Below, one piece after another: positions 21,101 through 34,769 of a stretch of 64,000 bases of DNA. The translations under genes were made by a program, and so were the position numbers. The notes under the pieces were generated by a model, which did not search any database, was not told the origin of the DNA, and saw nothing but the letters and a program-made list of their open reading frames with translations. This DNA is from Spinellus fusiger (taxonomy: Eukaryota; Mucoromycota; Mucoromycetes; Mucorales; Phycomycetaceae), in the NCBI GenBank assembly GCA_025094145.1, contig JALLLS010000054.1, forward strand, positions 124,001 to 188,000, given 5' to 3'. How positions within the stretch are numbered: the stretch's first letter is position 1; every line of letters starts with the position of its first letter.

Positions 21101-24100
21101 TCACATTGTCTGTAAGATCCAGCCAAGTACCTGCGACGCCTTCAACCATAGCTTGTCCACCTAATTTGCCTTCTGTTCCTACTTCTTTGGATACACGAGT
21201 AACCTCAGAAGCAAACACATTCAACTGATCCACCATGTTATTCACAATATTCTTCAGATCCAAAATTTCACCGCCACTCTCAACCTCGATCTTCTTGGAT
21301 AGATCACCAAGAGCAACAGCCTTGGTCACCTCAGCAATAGAACGCACTTGATTTGTTAAGTTGGCTGCCATCTGGTTCACATTATCTGTAAGATCCAGCC
21401 AGGTACCAGCAACACCCTCAACCATGGCCTGTCCGCCGAGTTTTCCTTCTGTTCCTACTTCTTTGGACACACGGGTGACTTCAGAGGCAAAGACATTTAG
21501 CTGATCCACCATGTTATTCACGATGTTCTTAAGGTCAAGAATCTCTCCACCACTCTCTACTTCAATCTTCTTGGATAGATCTCCAAGAGCCACGGCTTTT
21601 GTTACTTCGGCAATAGAACGCACTTGGTTTGTTAAGTTGGCAGCCATCTGGTTCACGTTATCGGTGAGATCCAGCCAGGTACCAGCAACACCCTCAACCA
21701 TAGCTTGTCCACCTAATTTGCCTTCAGTGCCTACTTCTTTAGATACACGAGTAACCTCAGAGGCAAAGACATTCAACTGATCCACCATGTTATTCACGAT
21801 GTTCTTTAAATCAAGAATCTCTCCACCACTCTCAACTTCAATCTTCTTAGATAGATCACCGAGAGCCACGGCCTTGGTCACTTCAGCAATAGAACGCACT
21901 TGGCTGGTAAGATTGGCAGCCATAATATTGACATTGTCTGTAAGATCCAACCAAGTGCCAGCAACACCTTCAACCATAGCTTGTCCACCTAATTTGCCCT
22001 CAGTTCCTACTTCCTTAGATACACGAGTAACCTCAGAGGCAAAGACATTTAGCTGATCCACCATGTTATTCACGATGTTCTTAAGGTCAAGAATCTCACC
22101 GCCACTCTCAACTTCGATCTTCTTGGATAGATCACCAAGAGCAACAGCCTTGGTCACTTCAGCAATAGAACGCACTTGGTTTGTTAAGTTGGCTGCCATC
22201 TGGTTCACATTATCTGTAAGATCCAGCCAGGTACCAGCAACACCCTCAACCATGGCCTGTCCGCCGAGTTTTCCTTCTGTTCCTACTTCTTTGGACACAC
22301 GAGTAACCTCAGAAGCAAAGACGTTCAACTGATCCACCATGTTATTCACAATATTCTTAAGGTCGAGGATTTCACCACCACTCTCAACTTCAATCTTCTT
22401 AGATAGATCACCGAGAGCCACAGCCTTGGTCACTTCAGCAATAGAACGCACTTGACTGGTAAGATTGGCAGCCATCTGGTTCACATTGTCAGTCAAATCC
22501 AGCCAAGTACCAGCGACGCCTTCAACCATAGCTTGTCCACCAAGTTTGCCTTCTGTTCCTACTTCTTTGGACACACGAGTAACCTCAGAAGCAAACACAT
22601 TTAACTGATCCACCATGTTATTCACAATATTCTTAAGGTCAAGAATCTCTCCACCACTCTCAACCTCGATCTTCTTGGATAGATCACCAAGAGCAACAGC
22701 CTTGGTCACTTCAGCAATAGAACGCACTTGGTTTGTTAGATTTGCAGCCATTTGGTTCACGTTATCAGTCAAATCCAGCCAAGTGCCAGCGACACCCTCA
22801 ACCATAGCTTGTCCACCTAATTTGCCTTCAGTGCCTACTTCTTTGGACACACGAGTAACCTCAGAGGCAAAGACGTTCAGCTGATCCACCATGTTATTCA
22901 CAATATTCTTAAGGTCAAGAATCTCTCCACCACTCTCAACTTCAATCTTCTTAGATAGATCACCGAGAGCCACAGCCTTGGTCACCTCAGCAATAGAACG
23001 ACTTGATTTGTTAAGTTGGCTGCCATTTGATTTACATTGTCGGTTAAGTTCATCCATGTACCAGCAACGCCTTCAACCATAGCCTGGCCACCTAATTTGC
23101 CTTCAGTGCCTACTTCCTTAGATACACGAGTAACCTCAGAAGCAAATACACGCAGTTGATCCACCATGTTATTCACAATATTCTTAAGGTCGAGGATTTC
23201 ACCACCACTCTCAACTTCAATCTTCTTGGATAGATCTCCAAGAGCCACGGCTTTTGTTACTTCGGCAATAGATCGTACTTGATTTGTTAAGTTGGCTGCC
23301 ATCTGGTTCACATTGTCAGTCAAATCCAGCCAGGTACCAGCAACACCCTCAACCATAGCTTGTCCACCTAATTTGCCTTCTGTTCCTACTTCTTTGGACA
23401 CACGAGTAACCTCAGAAGCAAACACATTTAACTGATCCACCATGTTATTCACGATGTTCTTTAGATCCAAGATTTCGCCACCACTCTCAACTTCGATCTT
23501 CTTGGATAGATCACCAAGAGCAACAGCCTTGGTCACCTCAGCAATAGATCGTACTTGACTTGTTAAATTGGCTGCCATAATATTGACATTGTCAGTCAAA
23601 TCTAGCCAGGTACCAGCAACGCCTTCAACCATGGCCTGTCCGCCGAGTTTGCCTTCTGTTCCTACTTCTTTAGATACACGAGTAACCTCAGAGGCAAATA
23701 CGTTCAACTGATCCACCATGTTATTCACGATGTTCTTAAGGTCAAGAATCTCTCCACCACTCTCAACTTCAATCTTCTTGGACAAATCTCCAAGAGCCAC
23801 AGCCTTGGTCACCTCAGCAATAGAACGCACTTGACTGGTTAAGTTGGCAGCCATTTGGTTCACGTTATCTGTGAGGTCCAGCCAAGTACCAGCGACACCC
23901 TCAACCATAGCTTGTCCACCTAATTTGCCTTCTGTTCCTACTTCTTTGGACACACGGTGACTTCAGAGGCAAAGACATTTAGCTGATCCACCATGTTATT
24001 CACGATGTTCTTAAGGTCAAGAATCTCTCCACCACTCTCTACTTCAATCTTCTTGGACAAATCTCCAAGAGCCACGGCTTTTGTTACTTCGGCAATGCTT

Positions 24101-27100
24101 CTGACTTGACTAGTAAGATTGGCAGCCATCTGATTCACATTGTCTGTGAGATCCAGCCAAGTACCTGCGACGCCTTCAACCATGGCCTGTCCGCCGAGTT
24201 TGCCTTCTGTTCCTACTTCTTTAGATACACGAGTAACCTCAGAGGCAAATACGTTCAACTGATCCACCATGTTATTCACGATGTTCTTAAGGTCAAGAAT
24301 CTCTCCACCACTCTCAACTTCAATCTTCTTGGACAAATCTCCAAGAGCCACAGCCTTGGTCACCTCAGCAATAGAACGCACTTGACTGGTTAAGTTGGCA
24401 GCCATTTGGTTCACGTTATCTGTGAGGTCCAGCCAAGTACCAGCGACACCCTCAACCATAGCTTGTCCACCTAATTTGCCTTCTGTTCCTACTTCTTTGG
24501 ACACACGAGTGACTTCAGAGGCAAAGACATTTAGCTGATCCACCATGTTATTCACGATGTTCTTAAGGTCAAGAATCTCTCCACCACTCTCAACTTCAAT
24601 CTTCTTGGACAAATCTCCAAGAGCCACAGCCTTGGTCACCTCAGCAATAGAACGCACTTGACTGGTTAAGTTGGCAGCCATTTGGTTCACGTTATCTGTG
24701 AGGTCCAGCCAAGTGCCAGCGACACCCTCAACCATAGCCTGTCCACCTAATTTGCCTTCTGTTCCTACTTCTTTGGACACACGAGTAACCTCAGAGCAAA
24801 ACATTTAGCTGATCCACCATGTTATTCACGATGTTCTTAAGTCAAGATTCACCCCACTCTCAACTTCATCTTCTTGGATAGATCACCAAGAGCAACAGCC
24901 TTGGTCACTTCAGCAATAGAACGCACTTGGTTTGTTAAGTTGGCTGCCATCTGGTTCACATTGTCTGTAAGATCCAGCCAAGTACCTGCGACGCCTTCAA
25001 CCATAGCTTGTCCACCTAATTTGCCCTCAGTTCCTACTTCTTTGGACACACGGGTGACTTCAGAAGCAAACACATTCAGCTGATCCACCATGTTATTCAC
25101 AATATTCTTCAGATCCAAGATTTCACCGCCACTCTCAACCTCGATCTTCTTGGATAAGTCGCCAAGAGCAACAGCCTTAGTTACTTCGGCAATAGAGCGT
25201 ACTTGGCTGGTAAGATTGGCAGCCATCTGGTTCACATTGTCTGTAAGATCCAGCCAAGTACCTGCGACGCCTTCAACCATAGCTTGTCCACCTAATTTGC
25301 CCTCAGTTCCTACTTCCTTAGATACACGAGTAACCTCAGAGGCAAATACGTTCAACTGATCCACCATGTTATTCACGATGTTCTTAAGGTCAAGAATCTC
25401 TCCACCACTCTCTACTTCAATCTTCTTGGACAAATCGCCTAGAGCCACGGCCTTGGTTACTTCAGCAATGGATCGTACTTGACTGGTTAAATTGGCTGCC
25501 ATAATATTGACATTATCTGTTAGCTCATGCCAAGTACCAGCAACGCCTTGAACAACAGCCTGGCCACCGAGTTTTCCTTCTGTGCCTACTTCTTTGGACA
25601 CGCGGGTCACTTCAGATGCGAATACACGCAGTTGATCCACCATGTTATTCACAATGTTCTTCAGATCCAAGATTTCGCCACCACTCTCAACCTCGATCTT
25701 TTTGGATAGATCACCAAGAGCAACAGCCTTGGTCACCTCAGCAATACTTCTGACCTGAGTCGTTAAGTTGGCAGCCATGTGATTGACATTGTCTGTGAGA
25801 TCCATCCAGGTACCTCCTACATTCGGCACAACTGCTTGTCCACCTAGCAACCCTTCTGTGCCTACTTCCTTGGCAACACGTGTCACTTCGGCAGCAAAGA
25901 CATTCAATTGATCCACCATGTTATTGACGGTATTTTTTAGTTCCTGAATTTCACCACGAGTCTCAACTTCAATCTTCTTGGATAAATCACCATTAGCAAC
26001 TGATTTTGTTACTTCGGCAATACTTCTGACTTGGGTGGTTAAATTGGCGGCCATTTGATTGACATTATCGGTAAGATCCATCCAGGTACCATCTACATTA
26101 GGCACTAAGGCTTGTCCACCCAGCTTTCCATCTGTTCCTACTTCTTTGGCCACACGAGTGACTTCAGCAGCAAAGACATTCAATTGATCCACCATATTAT
26201 TGACCGTGTTCTTCAAATCAAGAATCTCGCCACGTGTTTCCACATCAATCTTTTTGGATAAGTCACCCTTGGCAACCGCCTTGGTAACTTGTGCAATGGA
26301 TCGTACTTGGGTGGTTAGATTAGCAGCCATGGTGTTGACATTGTCTGTCAAATCTTTCCAGGTACCGCTCACACTTGGAACAATGGCTTCACCTCCCAAT
26401 TTGCCTTCTGTGCCTACTTCTCTGGCCACACGAGTGACTTCAGAAGCAAATACACGCAGCTGATCCACCATGTTGTTGACAGTGTCTTTGAGGTCAGAGA
26501 TCTCACCACTAACATCTACCATGATTTTCTTGCTAAGATCTCCTGTTGCTACAGCCTTTGTTACAACTGCAATGGATCGTACTTGAGTGGTTAGATTGGT
26601 AGCCATGGTGTTAACATTCTCCGTCAGGTCTTTCCAGGTACCGTCTACATTAGGCACTAAGGCTTGTCCGCCGAGCTTGCCTTCTGTGCCTACTTCCTTG
26701 GCGACACGCGTCACTTCTGTAGAAAAGACACGCAATTGATCCACCATGTTATTGACCGTGTTCTTCAAATCAAGAATTTCACCACGTGTCTCGACTTCAA
26801 TCTTCTTGGATAAGTCACCCTTGGCAACCGCCTTGGTGACTTCAGCAATGGATCGTACTTGGGTGGTTAGGTTGGCTGCCATGGTGTTGACATTCTCTGT
26901 CAGGTCTTTCCAGGTACCCCCTACATCCTTGACAACTGCCTGTCCACCCAATTTGCCCTCCACACCTACTTCAAGAGACACACGCCTGACTTCTGCTGAG
27001 AAGAGCGTCAATTGATCCACCTAATAAGTATAATAGGGCAGTATGAGTTGTGTGAATAGAGTCTTTGGAATAGAGGATAGGATTCTATGCTGGTGGCGTT

Positions 27101-29839
27101 GGCATATCACTTCACTTACCATTCGATTCATTGTTGTAATCAGTTCAAGCACTTCTCCTTGTGCACTGGCCGTGACCTTTTTTGTGAGATCTCCACACGC
27201 CACTGCCTTTGCAACAAACGCAATGTCGCGTACTTGGTTGGTAATTTTAAACGCCATCATATTCACATTATCGGTGAGGTCTTTCCAAGTGCCTGCAACA
27301 TCCTTGACAATGGCCTGGCCCCCTAGTTTACCATCCGTTCCGACTTCGAGGGAGACACGCGTTACTTCGGTGGCAAATATAGATAGCTAATGTAGAATAA
27401 AAGGGTGAGTTGGAAATAGACAGGGATAAGGGAGATGTAGAGAGAAAAAAAATAGACTAGACAAAGCCTGACTTTTTTTGTTTTTGTTTTCTATCTATCT
27501 ATCTTTACCTGATCCACCATCGTATTGATTGTATTCTTCAAATCAAGCATTTCTCCCTTGACTTCTACTGTCACCTTTTTTGTTAAATCACCTTTGGCTA
27601 CACTTTTAGAAACTTGTGCAATATCACGGACTTGGTTGGTTAAATTAGCAGCCATGGTATTGACATTGTCTGTGAGTTCTTTCCAGATACCATCCACTTC
27701 GGCTACTTTTGCCTGTGCTCCCAATTTTCCCTCTGTACCAACTTCATGGGCCACACGAGACACCTCAGAAGCCACCATATTCAACTGATTTACTATTTAT
27801 CCAAATGAAAACATCAAGTCAATAGAGATCATAGATAGAGATAACAAAGAGATAGATAACAACATATGCCCCTCTTTTTTTTTTCTTTTTTTTCTTTTTC
27901 CTCCCAACTTACCCATAGTATTGAATGTGTTTTTTAATAGTAGAGTCTCTCCCTTGACGCGCACTGTCATTGTCTTGCTCAAGTCTCCTCTTGCAATAGC
28001 AGTAGAAACATCAGCAATGTCACGTACTTGCTCAAGGTGGTCTTTTGTCATACTATTCAGGTTCACTACAAAACTACGCCATACACCATTGACTTCTTTA
28101 TCGCACCGTGCCTGAACACCCAGTTTTCCTTTCACAGCAGTCTCATGTGCCACATAAATGACTTCATCGGTAATCAGTTTCAAATGTTCAACCATGGCGT
28201 TGACGGCATTTTTCAGGGTATTAATAGGGGCTCCAGGGTGGACATGTCCAGTCACCCAGCGCTCGTGCTGACAAGTCACTCTCTGATCCAGGACACCAGC
28301 AAATATAGCAGAAGATACACTCACAGCTTGTAACACACAATCAGGGCATACAATGTTATCATGGCTTGTTTGGAGAGTAGCAGATGAGAATGGGAGAATG
28401 GGAGGCGACATGGAGGCAAAATAGACGGGATAAGCAGTAGCATTGGAGGAGATCGTAAAGGGAGGTGTCGGGATGTAGGACATGGCTAGACCACCTGCAA
28501 TAGGGGCCATTGCATTGGTGTCTTCAGGGGTGGAGGCGGGCATTTGAACAGGAGCTGTTATGACGATAGTAATGACGAGAATAATAGGATGTGGAGAGTA
28601 GGGGTTGCCAGGACAGAGAAAACAGGTGGGGTAATTAGCAAAGTATATATATATATAAAAAAAGTAGATAGACAATATCACCACAGAGAAAAGAAATAAA
28701 TATTAAAAAATAAAAAAAAGAGTGAGTCAATGTTTATGTTTTTCATTTCTTACTCTCTGCCTATTCTTCCTCCCCCACTGTAAGGTGTTGTGTAGAGTCC
28801 ATAGAATGAAATGTAACACACACTTACCAAAGTAACTGGCACTGGGTGATGTGACAGGAAGGTTAAGCAGTTGGTTGTAGGAGGCTTGCATTTGATCAAG
28901 CATAGATGTGTTCTGAACAGTGGAAATGCCTTGTTCACTGGTGGTGGACTCTTCACCTGCATCCGAAGTTGGCTGAACTGTGGGTATAGGAGGCAGATCC
29001 CCCTCTCCTTCCAGTTCATGGCATGAGGTCAATAACTGGTGTTGCTGCTGGAGAGCAATGCGATAACGCAGTGTTTCTGTTTCCAAAGCCAATTGGCGCT
29101 GGGCAATCTTCTTTAATGAAGCATCCAGATGAGTCACTATATCAACATGTGCAGGATCCAGGGTGTCCAATGTTTCTGTGGCAAGACGACTCTTGAGACA
29201 CGACTCAATGTCAAGCTGCTCCATGCTCTGGATCATGGATTGGATGTACGTCAGAACAGAATGTGTCATGCTAGTAGAAGGTGTTTCTGTTTGTGTTTCT
29301 CCTGTGCTGGTGTGTTTGGCCAAAGAGGTGTCTGTTTGTGTTTGGCTTGTTCTGGTGTGTTTGGCCAAAGAGGTGTCTGTAGAAAACTCGGTGCATATCC
29401 TATCTGATCCAAGCAGTGTCTTGTACGTCGAATCCTGATCTGTCTGTAGCTCAATTGCTGTTCTCTTTGTCTGATCTTGTTCTCTCTGTACTGTGGACAC
29501 TGAAGACGAGGGAGGCTCGCTCTGATCTGTGGGGGATTCAGTGGTGGCTATGGGTAGAGAAGGTAATGGGTTATTATTGTCAGTACAATGGGGCACAGAG
29601 GCCTCTGTTGGTTCAGAGTCCTTGGACTCATCACAGTCAATCTCATTGTCTATATCTAAAGGTACACTAGGAGAAGAAGATTCAGTATAAGAAGGCATGG
29701 GTGATAATGGATGAGGTGAGGGTATCTCTGTCATTTCGTTCGTTGGGTTGGGTTGGGTGGCTGTTGGCCTATACCTGTAGCCTTTGCGAACTTTTTTGGA
29801 AAGGTGGGAGGAAGAAAGAGCGTCTGGTGTACGTTTCAT
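18179..29839 (-). CDS. NIK1: Giant group III hybrid histidine kinase (Nik1/Os-1 type) with about 29 HAMP units
   Basis: Osmotic-stress/HOG-pathway sensor kinase family, cytosolic (no membrane helix seen). Exons: 29839-28828, 28554-27913, 27792-27509, 27386-27120, 27020-19231 and 19169-18179. Exon phases close once nine single-base deletions in exon 5 are allowed for (near 23003, 23955 and seven at 24796-24870), giving about 3,664 aa. Order: about 450 residues of Ser/Thr/Pro-rich sequence; about 29 HAMP units of 92 residues (unit start [19 protein letters not shown]); HisKA with [17 protein letters not shown]; HATPase with [15 protein letters not shown] and [10 protein letters not shown]; and a C-terminal receiver with [11 protein letters not shown], phospho-acceptor Asp in [11 protein letters not shown] and TKPL. 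Usual family members are about 1,200-1,400 aa with five to nine HAMPs. The initiating ATG at 29839 was preferred over a TTG further out. Confidence 0.85.
20110..28200 (-). repeat. 276-bp tandem repeat array encoding HAMP units
   Basis: A unit of 276 bp (92 codons) recurs with exact spacing. The MVDQL-encoding words (TCCACCAT on the plus strand) fall near 20110, 20386, 20680, 20952, 21228, 21504 and so on to 27015; three further units spread over exons 2-4 reach 28200. About 17-18 central units (roughly 20770-25600) are nearly identical and differ mainly at LNVF/LRVF, NVNQM/NVNIM and LTNQ/LTSQ. Outer units are more diverged, which suggests recent duplication or gene conversion in the middle. 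Confidence 0.9.
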
Positions 29840-32800
29840 AACCTCTCGGGGTGAGAATAAAGCGGTGTACAAGGAAAGTAGGAATCAATAAAGGCTCTAC
29901 TTTCTTATAAATGGGTGTATTGATAAGGGGCTGTCGGTCTTTTTTTTCTTTTCTTTTCTTTTCTTTTTTTTCTTCTTTCTTGGTTATAAATGATAAGAAA
30001 AAGGTACAAAGAAGATGGGTACGCAGAATAGGAACACTCTATAGAAATAGGACTGGTTCACTTATTCGGTCTTTTCCACTGGAGGAAGTGCTATACAAGA
30101 GAGAACGGAGACAGGATGAAGAAGAGTGGATTATGGCTGAGGGTGTGTGTGCTGGTGTGTGCTGGTGTGGCAGAGTTATAACAAGGTTGCTATAGAGCTA
30201 TGACAAGGTTATGGGACTGTAAATGATGAAATTGTGAGTTGGAGAAGTTAAATTTATGGCGAGTTCACGGGACTGCAGATGGGTGGAGTAAGGTGGAACA
30301 AATAGGATCAGTTTCTGCTTGGTTTGTATTATCCACACTCTGCTCGTGCCAGAATTATAGGGAAAAAGAGAGGGAAAAGGATTTAAGGATGAAAAAGGTG
30401 TATGCTCGTAAGAACAACGAGCAATCAAGGGCTGAATGTTAGGCCAATATGCCCAAGGGTACAGAAAGTGAAAAGAGGAAAAAGAAGTCTGGCCAGCAAA
30501 GCGTCTTTTTCTATTCAAATGATGTCGAAAAGAGAAAGAAGTATCTGAAAATAAATGGCACGGCAGGAAATATACCTGACACCAGGAAAAGCGGAAAGTA
30601 AGACGGACTAGTGCATTTGTGAAAGGGTAGCGGATAGTCAGCCAAAGAATCAGGGCGGTGATTAGATAGGAGCACTCATAGGGTGCGTAGTTGTGTATAG
30701 ATTAGATATAGTAAGGTAAGAAGATGTAGAGATATAGAAACACCTTTGTATTTCTCTATATTTCTTTACATAACTACATCACCATGGGGATGGGGTTGGA
30801 TACTGCCAATGAAACTGGCCTTTTGGTGCTGCCTCATTGTATTATCTCTTCCTTCTCTCTGTAAGCAGTGATACTACACCTGATTTGGCGCAATGTAACT
30901 TAATAAACACTCCTTGTAAATAAGCAGCAGCAACAAGCTCTACTAGATTGGCCTTACCTCTTCTAAAACACCCTACTCTTTGATCGGAACATGAACTATA
31001 GAATGAACTGTATCAGATATGTCTCCATTTGAATGCTTATTATAGCACTACTGCCATCTTGCTGGAGAAGAAATTAAACTTTTTTTTTTGTGTGTGTACA
31101 AAAGATTTTAGGGCTTAAGGTTATTTTGGCTGTCCTTGGCTGTCCTTGGCTACCCTCGGCTATCCTTGACTATCTTTGACTATCCTTGACTGTCCTAGAG
31201 TGTAGCAATGGGCGTAATTTAAGCTTGAGGGGATAAATAATACCTCACTAGAATACAATGTCCTACTAAGATGAGTGATGATTCAACATCTTGGCTCAGT
31301 CTTATCATTTTATTTATCATAATTCACTCTGGAAAAACTCTTTCTCTCTCTATCACGTGAATAATCCAGGAAACTGTTAAAGAAGAGCTCATAAGAATCT
31401 CATGCAATGTATTTTATTGCATCTATTCCCAGCGTATATTACTAAAAAGAAACCAGGAGTGGGCGTTGGAAGAGTATTGGGAAGATAAAAAACATAAATA
31501 TAAACCAATGTGGATCCAAGGCATGTGCAATGATTGCTGGTTCAGTGAGTGTGACACAAGGCAAAATGGCAGGCTACTTATCTCATAAAGGCCATTTGAA
31601 ATAAACACCACCTGTCTCTGCTTGCTTAGTATATGTTGGGTCCTTGTTTGGCAGGGATAGTAAACAGTGACTGTGGACAAAGTGTCTCATGTACCCTTCT
31701 ACTCAATGACCTATAAGGTTTATTTACAAATAAACCATAAGCCATTAATGTATTTCCCGTGATCATTCTCTTTAATACTAGTATGCTGGTAGTTGTAATA
31801 AAGGAATGACTCATGGGAGTCCAGTAGCCTTGAATAGAATTCAATAGAATAGAAAAGGGTTTATAAAATAACCTCGACTCTTTTCATGTACACAATCCCT
31901 GCCTTATACAATCCGAACATTATCAACAAGAGAAATAAGGGACAGAAGAGACATTTAACTTTCTTTTTTCTCAATTTGTCTGTAAATTCACCTATAAAAT
32001 AAGGAATGGGCACTTCTTTAATGCTGTTCTAAAATAATTCAGAGTCCATCCTCCTGAGCAGTGAACAGTGAGCAGTGATATTCTTTATTCTTTTGTAAAT
32101 TACTGTATTCACTCTGTGCACTGTTATCCTACCTATTTATCCATTGAGCTGTTGATCTTTCTCTATTCCCCTTTAAAGTAGAAATCATAGAACAAATAGT
32201 AGATATCTTATCACTGGAGCTCAGCCAAAAGAAGAAAAGACATAATGCACCCTTCTATAGAGTCCAAACTATCTTATGTGTGGGTGTTGCTCTTTAGGTA
32301 TGAGTATGTCTTTTATAGTCTATGGAGAATAGCCCCAGTGAAATTGAGATTCAGGCCGTCCTTTTCTCAAGTATTAAGATATCTCAGGTATTTCATTTAC
32401 TTTTGAGTGTGCGGTGCCTTGAAGGTCAGCCAAGTAATAAACTACTGACGTATTGAAGTCTATAAATGATTAGTGCATTGCTTGATTTGAACAAGGCAGC
32501 CCTGAACAATAACAGAAAAGTATAGATGATAGAGAGGGCATCTGCAAACAAACAATGATAGAAGGATTGCTCAAGGCCAGGTTATCAGTAACAGTACATT
32601 GAATGAATACTAGCTCTATGTTGTCTATTATCAATGCAGTGCTGCATCATTCGATCTATAACAATGATACTATACTCTTATTTAGATAGATTGTTCAAGT
32701 CCAAAGACAATAAAATAGAACACAGTGACTAATCATAGTAAAATGAATATTAATAATACCACTCATACTACTACCTATACTATCAAACTCTTCTTTTGTT

Positions 32801-34193
32801 TTGTTGTTGCTGCGTGCATTCGGTGGCTTGAGATTATTTGTAGACCGGTAATGTTGACTCAATAGGCATAGTAGTACTTGTTTCAATGCCCTTGACAAAA
32901 CAGTAAATATTACCTTCATTCTCTTATTACGCTGTTTCATAAAGATGTCTTATTTATTTCGGGTTTTGATTTACTTGGTGGTCAAGCAAATAGACCCTGA
33001 TATTTTCATTGCACAATCCTTAAAACTCTAATTCGTTCAATCCTTTTCTTTACTCAATTAAGAGTACAGTGATTGAACTATCCAATCGTTATTTAATTGA
33101 GAGTAAATAGGAATACCAACACACCTCACTTTAGAGTCATCGATTGTGCTTGCGTGACTAAAGATTAAAAGGCAAAAACAAAACAAAAGGCAGGTGTAGA
33201 AACTATAAATATTCTTCTGCTAGAAACTGTATTTTATTAAACAATAGCCACCACACTGTGAAATAAATAAAGACCAGTAAATCCTTGTTCCTTTGCTTCT
33301 TTTGCTGGAAGGTTCAGGTCTTGTGATTTACTCTACATATGTAACAGGCAGATATCAAAAGTATTTTAGTATAGTTTATATCATTGTACCGAAATGTATT
33401 CATAACAGAATAAAGGTGTTCATTTGTCCCAATTCAACCAGTACAAGCAAACCTCAATGCTTTGATTTGTTAGTCAATCGCCCTGAACTCTATGATTCAC
33501 TACGGTTCACAGGAATAGGGTTCTCAGTCTGATAACCAATATTCCTTTGTAGAGCAATATGGCTTTAACAGAGATACTTAAGAACACAAAATGTCCTATT
33601 CTGTTAGTCGCATAGAATGATTTTCCTAGTTCGTACAATGAGTTCTCTCTTTCATCCTACCTACATCGCTGTCTCTCTCCTTTTTAGTATCAAGACAGGC
33701 ATGGATCTATTCAGATTTTCTGTAGTTTGGATGACACACTATAATAGGCTATTGTAAGGCGATGAACTTTAGAAATGAGTGTATTAAAGAATCCGATCAA
33801 GAGGATATTCTAGCGGAGAAAATACTCATATTTTAGCACAAGGTGAAGCGTAAGAAAAAAAAGAGGGTAAGAGTGAGAGTTATAAACTGTACACTAGTGT
33901 GTCTAGTAATGCTTCCTTACTTTTGGGGATCAGACCATGAGTGTGACATTGAGTCATTTATTGCTTATTTTTTACTGTATACTATACTCTTGACAAAGAA
34001 TCTATACCTCAACAATAAGAAGGCAGAATGTAAAAGTATGTAAATATACAGCACCTGTTTCTAAATTCATCCAGGACAATAGAAATAGAAATAGATGATA
34101 TATGTATTCACACTATACACCAATGACAAGAGTAGACAACCATTCATCAGAGTTATGGATAAAGTTGGGTGTCCAAAGCTTATTTTCTGCCTA
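29840..34193. other. Gene-poor AT-rich region upstream of the histidine kinase
   Basis: This starts with the upstream region of the histidine kinase (pyrimidine tract at about 29938-29975). It continues as AT-rich DNA with only short open frames lacking homology or good splice context. A 10-bp minisatellite lies near 31125-31200. A basic 50-codon open frame at 30449-30592 (starts MPKGTESEKRKKKSGQQ) is the only small frame with plausible composition; I do not call it a gene. Confidence 0.5.
31125..31200 (+). repeat. 10-bp minisatellite (TTGGCTGTCC-like)
   Basis: About seven imperfect tandem copies of a decamer, drifting from TTGGCTGTCC through TCGGCTATCC to TTGACTATCC and back to TTGACTGTCC. 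Confidence 0.8.
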
Positions 34194-34769
34194 CACACCA
34201 GGAGATTTTTCTGGCTTTTAGGCGGTGATATCTCCTTCCTTCTACGTCTAAAGATTTCTTGCCTTTTATGGATCTGTATTTAAAATCAAAAGGTTTGCAA
34301 GTATCTGTAATAAAGGGCACTGTAGTTATCAATAGGACCACTAGAGAGATAAATGTATTGATATTGGGTCTCTAGCAGGGACAAAGAAATAGAGTATCGG
34401 ATACAAAGGCTAGTCTAGGGAAATCAAAGAGGGTAAATGAACAGGAACACAACACACGATTTGAGCACAACGGGTAACTAGGCAACAGTTCTTTAAGGAA
34501 TTCTTTTCTTTCTAAAATGTTGTTGTAGTCTACATTGCTTTGGTAGCTCTGATTAAGCAAATGACTTGTGAAATTTTGTTTTGTTCTCTGATGCTCGAAT
34601 ATTAATACCTGTCAACCACACTGTCTGTTGTTCTTCATAACTTCTACCCTCTTTAACTTGTTTGCCTTTGTCTGGCATATAAACCAACAGTTGTGATCTG
34701 GTAAGTGTTTGTGTATGTTTATTGTGTCTGACATGTTAGTCAGTTTCTATTTTATATTATTTTATTTTA

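Noticed and set aside
22615..25359. Repeated 89-codon plus-strand frames across the HAMP array
   Set aside because: They are the complement of the 276-bp HAMP repeat and recur only because the repeat does.
29266..29454. Tandem duplication in histidine kinase exon 1 (TSLAKHT...TQT)
   Set aside because: Real, but only a two-copy low-complexity duplication in the disordered N-terminus; not a separate feature.
30449..30592. Small basic frame starting MPKGTESEKRKKKSGQQ
   Set aside because: Composition is plausible, but it is short, has no known homology to me and no supporting splice or leader signals.
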